Under the pieces are notes generated by a model. That model did no database searches. It saw only the letters and a list, made by a program, of their open reading frames with translations, and was not told the DNA's origin. Positions 25,501-37,500 of a stretch of DNA of 38,363 nt are shown here, piece by piece. The position numbers and the translations under genes are program-made. This stretch comes from Spongiibacteraceae bacterium UBA5047 (GTDB lineage: Bacteria > Pseudomonadota > Gammaproteobacteria > Pseudomonadales > Spongiibacteraceae): the NCBI GenBank assembly GCA_002415025.1, contig DIBR01000019.1:18577-56939 (forward strand), in the 5' to 3' direction. The first letter of the stretch is position 1, and every line of letters begins with the position of its first letter.

Positions 25501-28500
25501 CACAGTTGTTTTCATTCGCCGGGCAGGCCACAACGAAATACCAATCCTGGCCACCCGCCGGGTGATTGATCGCTCGCTGGGTAGCAAAACTGCCATCATT
25601 TGCGGCTACCCCGAGACTGATAGGATTAGCCTGGCCGCTGCGAGTATTGGTGACCAGAGCCAGTGTTGCATTCGCGGGCAGATTACTCGCCTGAATGTTA
25701 AGTATGTGCTGGGGGATAGGTGTCGGCAAGTCCTCAATGATGGAACCCAGTGCTTTACCCGAATCTATATTTTGGCCGTTCGCCCAGTAAAGTAGCGAGG
25801 GTGTTTGCGCCGGCGTGCCGGGTTCACCGCCCACCACACTTTGATGTATTGCAATGGTTCGGCGATTTTTGAGGGCAGCGTAGTAGTCCTGCGGTTTACG
25901 ACCACGGGTCATTATCAGGGTTTTACCGTCAGAGGTATTGGCCCACTCGCGCTGGTGCTCGTCTTCGGCATCTACCGGGCCAATATGCCAGCCTCTGGTG
26001 AGCGCTTTGACATAAAACTCGATGTCATCGCCACCGCGTACTTCCATGGCCACCACGTTGTCGTCGACATCGGGTATATAGGCGAGATCATTCCAGTTGG
26101 CGCTGCCAGCGGTGTTGAGAATATCGTGGCCGCTGTCAAAGGGTGTTAACGACGGGTTACCGCCGGGGTGGTTAAAGGCAACCAGTGCATCAGCGCCGCC
26201 ACCTTCATTAACGGGTGTGCGCAGCCAGTCCCACATAAAGTTCATGCTGGCGTAGCTGCCGTCATTTTTGGCATTAATAATGTTGGTGGAACCATAGACA
26301 TTCATATGGTTGTAGAAGTCGTTGGTCCACTCAAAACCGCGCAGGGCGGTAAAGCCAACATAGTCCTGACCGTCGCGCTCAGTGGCGGCGCTGGCTTGCT
26401 CCAGTGTTGCCTGCCACTTGAAGTACTGGTCGTTCTGCTCGGCATTGCTGCAGGACAGGAAGGTGTTGATTGTGTCGGCGCTCGGGGAGGCAAAGGTTTC
26501 CGCGCAGACTGCCGCCGTGGTGACGGGCAGTTTTTCATTGTCGGAATGTTCGGATGACCACATAAAGTCGAGGATTACGCCGCTGTCGCCGTTGCCATCG
26601 TCCGTCGTGTTGTGACCGATACGTCCGGCGCGGAAATAATCCGCCGGGCGCATGGCCGGGTCACCATCCGAGTAGCCGCTGTGCTCGTGCACGGCGCCGG
26701 TGCGCAGCACCAGCGGGCCGTTGCTTTCGCCGCCCTTATATTCGGGGTCGGCGAAGGCAAAGCTCTGACAGAACTCGGACTGCCACTGGTAGTCACACAG
26801 TGTGCGTACCACATGGGCGGCATTACCGGTGGCGAGGCACTGTGGGTCAATACCGGTGGAGAGGTTGCTACAGGTGCTGTTGGACTCGGTAATGCGGCGA
26901 ACGGCACCGGATATCGGATTAACAAAATCCGGATTGCCGGACGCATCGGCTGCATACAAAGGCAGTTGAATCGAGCCCTGCAGGTTCACGGCCTGAATAG
27001 TCGCATCGCGCGAGAACGAGGCGAGATATTGCGGATGATAGCCGTAGACCAGCAGCGCCAATTGATCACCTTGATTCAAGCGTTCGGCAATACCCACCAG
27101 TTCAACGGCCGGGTGTTCACCCAGACCGCGCACGGGCATGATCTGATCGTCTACCAGCAGCCATTCGTCCGAACCTGCGCGCTTAACGCCCAGTGCCACG
27201 TAGCTGATGCTGTCGCAACCGGTTCTGAGCGTCGGCACAGTGCCCACACCACAGGCGGCATCGTTAACAGCTTGCGGCGTGCTCACCGTCAGTTGTGCCA
27301 GCGGAATGCCCGCCAGAATGACACCGTTAGGGTCATCGACCTGCACCAGCGGCAGTACCGAGAAGGTCTGACCGGCGTTGTACAGCTGCTGCGCCAGTGC
27401 GCCGTTCGGCACGCTGCTGAGGGCGAGGTTATCCATCGTGTAGGCCGCGTTGCCGATGCCGCTCTGACCGAAACGGGTGGCCAGGAAGTTGTCTTCGGGA
27501 ATCAGTACAGCGTCGTTATCACTTAGCGACAGACACAGTGAACCGTCGGTGCCGTTCAGCGATGCGCCAGCGGGCTGACCCTTCAGTTTTTCGTTCAGCC
27601 AGTCGAGTGTTGCCGTGCTGCGGTTGATGTTGCCGCAGTTGCCCGTACCGCCTTCTTCCTGAAACTTGAAGGGGCCGGGTGCGGGAACAAAGCCCTGCAG
27701 TATATGACCGGACTGGTGGGTGAGCAGGCGTACATCGCCGCCGCGCTGTTTCATGCACTGGTAGTTCCACCAGGCGTCATTGAAATTGAACAGGGTATCG
27801 CGCATGCCCTGGGTCAGCATGACATCAACAGCCGGTTGACCGCTGCGGGTGTTGCTGCCGGGGTTTTCCTGCGCGTCCAGAAGATTGTTGTTAAGCGGGC
27901 TGTCATTGGTGGTGTAGGGGCGAACACTCTGGCTGTTCAGCTCACACCAATAGGTAGGGCTGTGGTATCGGAACCACTCAAGCGCAGTGCGCGGAAATTC
28001 ATTGGTGCTGGCACCGCGAAGCAGGGTTTCCTTGATGTACGGGTCAAGTCCGCGAGCCAGCGGAGATTCACCGGCGGAAAGGCCGGGTGCGTAGCTGCCC
28101 GCTTCACCACCTGCAACCAGCAAGAGGTCCCAGGCGGTTTTGAGTACATCGCCGGGGTTCAGGCTGTAGCGCAAATCGTGCCAGGTGATATCCGGCACCA
28201 TGGCGTCGATACGGTCTTTTTCGTCCACTGCATGAAGCAGGGTCTGAAAGCCGCCGCCGTAACTGCTGCCGATGGTGCCGACCACCAGATTGTCGCCGCC
28301 GGCAACACTGGTCGCATTTGCCGGGCGCTCAATAAAGGCATTGGCGTTTTCGTTGCGCCATGCCAGATAATCGAGATTCCGCTCGGCCCAATCGAGAATC
28401 TGGATCAGATCCAGACCTTCAAAGTCGGGGTCCATAACACGCACGGTACCACCGCTCTGGCCGAAGCCGCGCTGGTCAATGCTGATGACGGTAAAGCCTG

Positions 28501-31500
28501 CATCGCGCAGGTCATTGAATCCGCTTGTGCTGCGGCTGCCGCCAAAACCGTGGCCGTGCAGTACCAGCGGGTGAGCGCCGTTGGCCGTATCTGCGCAATC
28601 AAAGCTTGTCGGTTCAAGTACCTGGAAGCTGACGGGAACGCCGCTGGCAGAATTCAAAACCACCTGATAGCTGTCGGCGCCGTCGAGTTTGGTGCCTTGC
28701 GAGCACGACGCGTTGGCCAGTTGTTCGGCAGAGCAGCCGTTTTCGTTAACGCCGCCTTCCGGGGAATTCGGACATTGATCGTTAACATCTGCCACACCGT
28801 CGTTGTCGCTGTCAGCGGGCGGGTCGCAGGCATCGCCCGGGCCGTCGCCATCGGTGTCGGTCTGATCCTCATTGGCAATCAGCGGGCAGTTGTCCACGCC
28901 GTCATCAATATTGTCGCCGTCATCGTCGGTGTCGGCATTATCGCCAATGCCATCGCGATCCAAATCTGAAGACTCTGTTGGATCGTTAGGGAACAGATCA
29001 TCGCGGTCAGGCACACCATCGCCATCGCTGTCGGGCAATGCCGGCAAGGGCGGGCACAGACCATCGCTGGTAATGCCGTTCACATCCAGCACGGTACTGA
29101 CCGGGTAGAGGAAGTGTGACTTCTGGCACTTGGCCGAAGGCTCGCGACGCGGGCACTCGTGTGGGTCGTCGTTGCGAACCCCTTCAGGGAACGGATCGGG
29201 ATCGCGCGGCGGCACGTTGCCTATCGGAGCGGGCAGTGTGCTGTCGCCAGCGCAGCGGTCATCGGGCGTTGCGTCCCAGGGGGCATCGAAAATGGCCAGC
29301 GCAGAACCCGCGTAACGGTTATTGATGTACTGGTTGCCGCCAGCAATGGTCAGGTCTTCCAGTAGCGCGTATTCCTGTTCATCGGGGTGGCGGTCAGGCG
29401 AGGCGAGATCCTGTCGGTCAACTCCGGCATGGATGGTGCGCGCCATTACATCGGCGCTCCACATCGTGACCTGATGATCGGAGAAGCCAACTTGCAGCAG
29501 CACCTCGTTATCCGGCGTGTTGGGATAGGCCGTATTGTCGGAACTGCTGGTACCCATATGGTGGGCATAGCCGTTGTTTTCTGCGCGCTCCCAAATCATT
29601 TCCATTAACGAGAACACCAGACTGCGGTCCAGGTCGTCGTGGTAGGAGGCGTTCAGCGGAATGGCGTAAACGTCGAAGTCGACACTGCGACGCAGCAGGG
29701 TGGAGTAGTTCATGCCGGGAACGCCGAGCACGCCGCGATTCACGTCGCGGGAAACCGCCACTACCGGGCCGCCCATAATGCCGCCCTGGCTGTTGCCGTC
29801 GTAATAGACTTCACGGCCGTCAAACAGGGGTTTGCCGGCGTCATCCTGAAATTCCGGGTGTGCACCAAAGCCCTCGGGGTGCTTCATGGCTCGGGCCAGG
29901 AACATCATGTTGAGCATGCCCTGTTGCGAACCGTCGACCAGGGTTGGCAGATTCGAGACATCCAGCAGGATGGTCAGGATATTGGGCAGATCGCCTTCGG
30001 AGAAGCCGAACCAGTCGACCGCACAGAACATCATATTGTGGGCGTCGGCCATATCGGCCACGTGACCGGAGTTGACCTCGCCGCGACTGCCGAGCAAACC
30101 GTGGCCGTAGAGCGAAGGTCTGGCCGGTTCATTCAGCGCCGCGTTCGGAATATTACAAATGTACTTGCGCGTCATGGTGGCCTGACCGCCAGCGCGATCC
30201 GGCAAGCCGTCACCAAATTGCGAGGGTGTAGCGCCTGTGTCCGTCGGGTCGTAGAAGAAGCGGTTGGGCGGCAAGCTGACAGCGCGTGCAAATTCCGCTG
30301 CGTCGGGGTCAAAGGGCAGGCATATTTCGTCTTCCGGCGCGAATTGTCGACACTGGTTGCGAATTTCTGCGAGCGCCTCGGGGTAGTTATCGCGCAGTTG
30401 TTTAAACAGCTCGTTGAAATCACCGCCTTCGAGGGGCGAGGGATCGCTGGGCAGCACATAACTGGGCACGGTAATTGTGCCTTCTACGCGGCGTGCGATT
30501 CGGCTGTTGGGGCTGTCAACGCGACTGTCAACGGTGACGGTCGGTGCGCTGCCCATGTCGTAGCCGTTTTCGCCGGGCAGAATGTTGATGGATTCACCCA
30601 GTGATGCAAAGGCGTCGTCGCGCATATGCAAGAGGCGTCCGGCCAGGCTTTGCTGGCTGGCCACGGTAAAATCCCAGGCCAGATACAGTTCGTCGCGTGC
30701 GATGTCTTGCGGCAACTCACTGAAAACGTTCTGCTCAAGCTGCGCACACCGCGCCTGTACCTGCGGTAAGCGGGTGCCGAGCTTGTCGCGGCAAACCCGG
30801 AAGGCCGCCGCCGGGGCAATGGTATCGCCGCTGTTGTCTTTCAGGTTGCGCAGGGCAACGATATAGCGGGTGCCTTCTTCAAAGTTCTGGGCGGGCCTGA
30901 TCATCAGTGCCGGGCGAACCGTGGTTTTTGTTGGCGGCGAGGGAATGTCGGGCCTGTCGGGCTGCGCCGGAATGAAAAGGCCGGCATTCAAATCAATTTC
31001 TGCCCACACCGGATGGCGTTCACCGGTTTGCGTATTGATGACTACAATCGGGGCATCGCTGCTCGTATAGTCTGCGAGCCGGGTAATGGGCACGGCGCCT
31101 TCTATCGGGCCGGTGGGCGCACCGGTCTGATCTTTAACGGTGGCGATATCCGGCACGTAGGTGAGGATCATCTGCCCCGGTGAGAAGCCGTCGTTGCGGT
31201 TCCATTCGGTGGGATCAATCGGCTTGCCGGCGATATTGCGCGGCATGGCCAGTTCGGAGAAATTCACCCGCTTGCCGGTGCCGCCGCGCGCTTCGGACTG
31301 CGGGCTGCCGGTTGCCGCGGCCACCGTGAAATGGTCGCTCGGGAAGGGGAACATACACAGCGATGTATCGAGTACGTCACAGCCCTGTACCTGGGCGCGG
31401 GCCGATTCAATCAGCAGTGGACCTTCTTCGGGAATAAACAGACCGGTACCGGCCAAGCCCGCGTAGAGTTGGTTGACGGCGGCCTGTACCGGCTCACCCA

Positions 31501-34500
31501 CACCGGGAACATCGCTGACACAGTAACCCCCTTCCGGCAGGCACACGGGGAGTGTTGCCGGGCCAGAGCCCGGCGCAAACAGCACTACCCCATCGGCGGA
31601 GAGCGGATTACCGTCGCCATCGACGGCGAACAGGGGCAGGTCTACCGTACCGTTGACGTTGACAGCGGTGATGGTGGCATCGCGCGAGAAGGTAACTACA
31701 AACTGCACGTGCTGACCGTAGAGGAGCAGGCCGAGCTTATCGCCTGGCAGCAGGCGTTCGGCCACGCCGACCATTTCCACGGTGTGACGGCCGAGGCCGC
31801 GCAGCGGGGTCAACTGGTCGTCTATCAGTTCCCAATTGGGACTGCCGGCGCGTTTCACACCCAGCCCGGCAAAGGTCATGCTGTCGCAGCCAATGTCGTT
31901 GGTCGCCAGCGCCGGATCATCACAGGCAAAGGCCGTTTCGTTAACGCTGGACGGCGTGCTGACCGTGACATCCAGTGCGGGAATGCCTGCGAGAATGGCT
32001 TCCCGGGCAAAGCTGCCCAGTTCAACCGCGACCGGTATCACCCCGGCCACTTCCGGTGCGGCGGCAAAGCCGTTCGGAACTGGCGTAGTCGTAGCAACCG
32101 GTCGTGTGCTGAAGCCGCTAGTGGGCGCACCGGTATTGGGTTGGGGTGCCAACAGGTCGGCATGGGCAAAATCAGCGGTGTCGCCATCGCCCAGTACCAT
32201 ACACACTTCTGCGATCTCAACGGCGCTCTGGCCGGGGCGCAGTTTGCTGTTGAACCAGGCGATGTTGTCGTTGCTGCAACCGGCACCGCCGACAGGCGTT
32301 TCCGGTCCTTCCGGGGCCTGGGCGTAGGGCAGGGCGTGACCGCCGGTATGGGTGGTGAGGTTTACATCCGCGCCAGCGGCGTTCAGACACTGCAGGTTCC
32401 ACCAGGCCTCGTTAAAGTTGAACAGGGTATCGGGCATACCCTGGGTGAGCAGCACGCTGACGCCGTCGAGATAGGTGGCGGCGTCGCCGCCCGGCAATGC
32501 GAGAACACTGTCGTCAAAGCTGCCGTCCTGCAGCATCGGAATGGTGTCGGCGCCGTAGGTCTTGTACGGCATATTGGGCAGGCCGGCTGCCTGACACCAG
32601 TAACCCAAACCGTGGAACTGGAACCAGTCCAGCGCGGTGCGCGGGAACTCATTGGTGGCAGAACCGCGGGCGAGGGTTTCTTTAATAAAGGGATCCTGGC
32701 CGCGATTATCAGGTGTTTGGCCATTGGACAGACCAACGCCGTAACTGGCGCTTTCGCCGAGGCCGACCAGCGCGAGACTCCACATTGATTTTATCGCGTC
32801 TCCGGGGTTCAGCGAGTTACGCAAATCATGCCAGGTTATGTCGGGCTGAAGGGCATCGAGACGTTTTTTGTCGTCAACGGTGAGAATCAACAATTGATAG
32901 CCGCCGCCGTAACTACCACCAATTGCACCGACCACCAAGTTGTCGCCACCGGCAACGCTCGAGGCTGTAGCTGGCTGAGCAATAAAGTCGCCCGTACCGT
33001 CGTTTTTCCAGGCAAGGTAATCGAGGTTTTGTTCTGCCCAATCCAGAATAGCGAGCAGGGACTGCCCTTCGAATTCGGGATCCATGGTACGAATGGGCCC
33101 GGAACTGGCGCCAAAACCACGTTGATCAATGCTGATTACGGTGTAGCCCTGACTGCGGTAGTCATCAAAGCCGCTGGTTTGACGTGAACCGCCATAACCG
33201 TGGCCTTCGAGTATCAGGGGGTGGGCTGCACTTGCAATATTGTCGCAATCAAAGCTGGCCGGTTCGAGTACCTGAAAGCTGACCGATTGCGCCTCACCGT
33301 TACCGTCAGTGATGGGCAGCACCACCTGATAGCTGTTATTGCCAGCGAGGTTGCGCTGGTTTGCGCAGGAAGCGTTGGCTACCTGGGTATCGCCACAGCC
33401 TTCGGCATTGGCCACTTCGGAACTGCTGGTATTCGGGCACTGGTCGAGCTGGTCGTTAACGCCATCATCGTCAGTGTCGCGCTGGTCCGGCGCACAGCCG
33501 TTGCCGTCAGCCGGCAGGCTGGGGTTGGTTCCGGGGCAGGCATCAGCGCCGTCTTCAACGTTGTCGTTGTCGTCATCGGGGTCGGCATTGTCGCCTGTTC
33601 CATCACCGTCGGCGTCAGTTTGCTCGCTCGGGTCGTTGGGGAAGGCGTCATCAATATCGCGTACACCGTCGCCATCGCTATCGACGTTTTCCGGCAGCGG
33701 CGGGCAGTCGGCAAGTGTTCTAACGTAGTTGCCGTGGCGCGTATCAATCAGGCGGCCCTGACGATGCAGGAAGTGGGATTTCTGACACTTGCCGTCGACA
33801 GCGCCTCGCGGGTAGCCGTGCGGGTCAAAATCATCGGCCCGGGGTGGCACATTGCCTATAGGCGGAATGGCTGTGCGCCCCTGGTCGAACTGAATGTAGC
33901 CCGATTTGTCGGAGCGGCAGTTATCGCCCAGGCAGGTGGGCGTGTCATAGAGGTTGTTGCCGTCTCTGCCGGGCAGCGGCAGATTCCAGAAGGCATCGAC
34001 ATCCGGGTCGCGCAGCGAGAAAAACTCGTTGCGTGAGTTGAAGGTTATTTCAGCTTCACCGGGGGCGCGGTAGTACGTATCGGCAATATCCGCGCCGATG
34101 GTGCGCGCCATCACCTGTGCACTCCAGTGCGTGACCTGATGGTCGGCATACGCCGGCTGTAACAGTACCTGGTTGTCCGGGCCGTTAAGGGCGCTATTGT
34201 CAGTGATGTGGTGGGCATAGCCGTTGTTTTCACTGCGGTCCCAGAGCATCTGCATCAATGAAAAGCCGATATCCCGATCCAGATCATCCGGGTAGGACAG
34301 GTACAGCGGCAGGGCATAAGGTGGCAGTCCGGGCTCGGCCGGATTGAACTCGCCGTCAAAATCCACACTGCGGCGCAGCAGGGTCGAGTAGTTCATACCG
34401 ACCACGCCAAACACTCCGCGTTTGACATCTTTCGACAGGGCCACAATCGGTCCGCCGGTAATGCCACCCTGAGAGTTGCCGTCGTAGAAAATTTCGCGGT

Positions 34501-37500
34501 TGTCAAAGACCGGCTTGCCGTCGAGCTGGAAGGCCTCATGAGCGCCAAAACCGTTCTCGTGGCGCAGTGCACGCGCCAAGAACAGGAAGTTAAGCAGGCC
34601 CTGTTGCGAGGCGTCGGGAATCACCGGGAAGTTGGACAGATCCAGCAGCACGCTCAATACATTGGGTACATCGCCTGTTGCGAAACCGAACAAATCTATG
34701 GCGCAGAACAGGAAGTTATGCTCGCGACTGAAATTGGGCACATGGTCGTAGGTAACCGCCTGATGTCCATCCAGCAGGCCGTGGCCGTATATACCGGCTC
34801 GCGCAGGATTGTCGGCATCGGCCTGCTCGGGAATCTGGCAAGTAAAGCGCGTGGTCATGGTGCCGACAGAGTCGGGCAGGCCATCGCCGTACTCGCGATC
34901 GCTCGGGCCGTCCAGCGGGCTGTAGTTGAGGCGACTGGGTGCGGAGCCGCCGTCAGCAATGCCCGCGCCTTCAAACAGAGAGCGGCAGCCGTCGCGCATG
35001 GGCTCCGGAGCTTGGGCGCAGACAGTTTCAGCCTTGATCAGCAGCTCGTCGAGGGGAGCGGGATCGGCCGGGCGCAAAAAGCTGGGAACGGTGATGGTGC
35101 CTTCAATCAGACGGCTCATGCCGCTATCGAGTACGGCGGGGTCTTCACTGACTTTGTCGATGGTGAAGACTGGCTCGCTACCTAAGTCGACGATGTCGCC
35201 ATTTTCGTTTTCCTGTTGACCGAGGCCGGCAAAGGCCTGATCACGCATATGGCGCAGACGGGCGATATTGTTCTCGGCGCTGGCAACGGTGAAATCCCAG
35301 GCAAGGTAAAGGCTGTCGTCGATGTCTATGCCAGCGTTGTCGAGAACGGGGCGAACGTCAGCGTCCCAGGTGTTACAGCGATCTGCCAGTACCGGTACGC
35401 CGTCGGCGCGACTGTCGCGGCAGGCGCTAAACGATGCTTGAGCGGGCAGGGTGCCGCCGGGAGTTGAGGCGCTGGGCAGATTGCGCAGCACAACTACATA
35501 GCGTTTGCCTTCGCTAAAGTTTTTGGCCGGGCGAATCAGAAGAGCCGCGCGCTTCTCGTTGACAGGATTCTCTGTGCGGTTCGCCGGCAACAGGAAGCCG
35601 GCATTCAAGTCGATTTCTGCCCAGACCGGATGAGGCTGGCCGGTTTCTGCATCGAGTACCAGTACCGATGCATTTGCAGTATCCAGTGATTCGGACAAAT
35701 GTGTCAGGCGGGGTGCGCCGGGCACGGTGCCGTCAGCATTGCTGGCAAGATCCGGGACATAGGTAGTAATCAACTGACCGGGTGAGAAACCGTCGTTACG
35801 GTTCCATTCAGCGGGGTCGACGGGTTTGCCTGCAATATTGCGCGGCATACCCAGAATGTTGAAGTTGATGCGTCGGCCGGTGCCGCCGCGCGCGCTTGAC
35901 TGAATGCTGCCGTCGTCTGCCGCCACCGTAAACTGGTTGCTCGGGAAGGGCATCAAACAATGGGCTGGATCAAGAATGTCACAGCCACGCAACAGGGATT
36001 CGACCAGTTCCTGCTCGCTTGGCAGAGGATCGGTGCTGCCGAAGACGGAGCAAATGCCAACCGGCAAACCGCTGTCGATACACTGCGGGCCAAGTGGCAG
36101 GCTTGGGTCAAGGAGGTCGCAGAACGCATCCGGGCCGCCATTTTCACGACACAGTTGCGCATAGCTGCGCTGGATATAGTCAACACGGAAACCCGCCATG
36201 CTGAACAGGCAGTCGCTGCCCGCAGGGTCAACCTGACAGGCGGCCAGATAGGGTGGCAGGTAAGCCTCGGGGTTCTGCTCCAGACCAAACAGCGGGATAT
36301 AGCCTTGCGTACGCAGTAGAGGAGCGGTCAATGGCCCAAGGGACACGAACTCTTCGTAGCCGGTGAAGGGTACTGTAAACCCGTCATCGCCGGACGGATC
36401 TACCGCGCTGAACTCTTCTTCCGGAATGATGTAACCAAAGCTGTTCTGGGTCAGGCCCAGCAGCATGGTGTGGGCACCCGCTGCCGGCAGTGAGCGAATC
36501 CAGTCGCCAAAGGTGCCGGTGGCTTCACCGGGAATGGTCACAATTTCCAGGCCGGTCTCGGCATCACCGAGGGTAATCCGGGTGACGTTGGTTTGAGCAT
36601 AGGGCGTAAATTGTGGCAGATACTGGGCCTGAGCTTGCGCTTCGGGCGGCAGTTGGCCGTTGACACCGGTAAAGTCGTAGTAGCGGTTAAATGCCCCCAG
36701 AGCGCCACCGGCGATAAAGGCCGGGTTGGTGACCGGCAGGGTAACTTCTGCGTTTCGGACAGAGAGGCCCTTGGTAATCCGTCGCTCAACCGGGAAGCCC
36801 AACCCGCCTTCGGCAATGCCTTCGCCTTTGCAGTGCTGATTGCCGTATTCGGCAGAGACATTGTCGTATTTGTCGTCGTTAACGCAGCCTTCGCGTCGAC
36901 CCGTGGAGGAAGCGTCGGCTATCGGGCCATTGAAATACAGGGCAACACCGCCCGTGGCTTCCAGATAGTCGGTTACCCCGAGCGGATAATCCGGGTGCGG
37001 AATACGCGGCGACTCGTTGATAGACGTCGGGTGGCCATTAAACTGCATCAAGTGGGCCACAGTTTCGCCGGTGGCGATTGATTGCGCCTGCATAAGCGTG
37101 CCGATGACATCCGAATCCACGTCGGGGTCGGTCTGTTTGGGTCGGCGATAACTATTGAACTCTGGCAGTGCGCCGCTGCGCACTGTCAGCTCAACGTCTT
37201 CTTTGCGAGAGCGGGCTTCTATAACTGCAGCAACCGCCTGCGGATAGAGCACGTTCTCCATCCAGGTTTGCGGAACACCGCCCCACAAGCCTTGCAGGTC
37301 TGCGCCGGCATGGCTGTGCGTTTGTCCAAAGACAATGTGGGAAGACGGAATGCCGGTGGCATCTGTTACAGCCTGACGCAGCTTGTTTTGTATAACATTA
37401 CCTGCACCGACGGCATCCAGCACCAGAAAGACCACTTCCTGGCTGTTGGCGAGATCGTCAGGGTCAGGCTGCTCGACAACTAACGCTCGAATCCAGGTGC

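Noticed and set aside
27704..28969. Long plus-strand open frames opposite the giant gene (for example here and at 31331-32788)
   Set aside because: They are antisense to clear S15-like and lipase-like domains, have low-complexity Ala/Val/Gly translations and no recognisable motifs. They follow from codon usage of a GC-rich giant gene.
28735..29044. Possible CRISPR-like or tandem DNA repeat array
   Set aside because: The short repeated ATCG-type units are degenerate Asp-Gly codons of TSP3 repeats; there are no uniform repeats or unique spacers.
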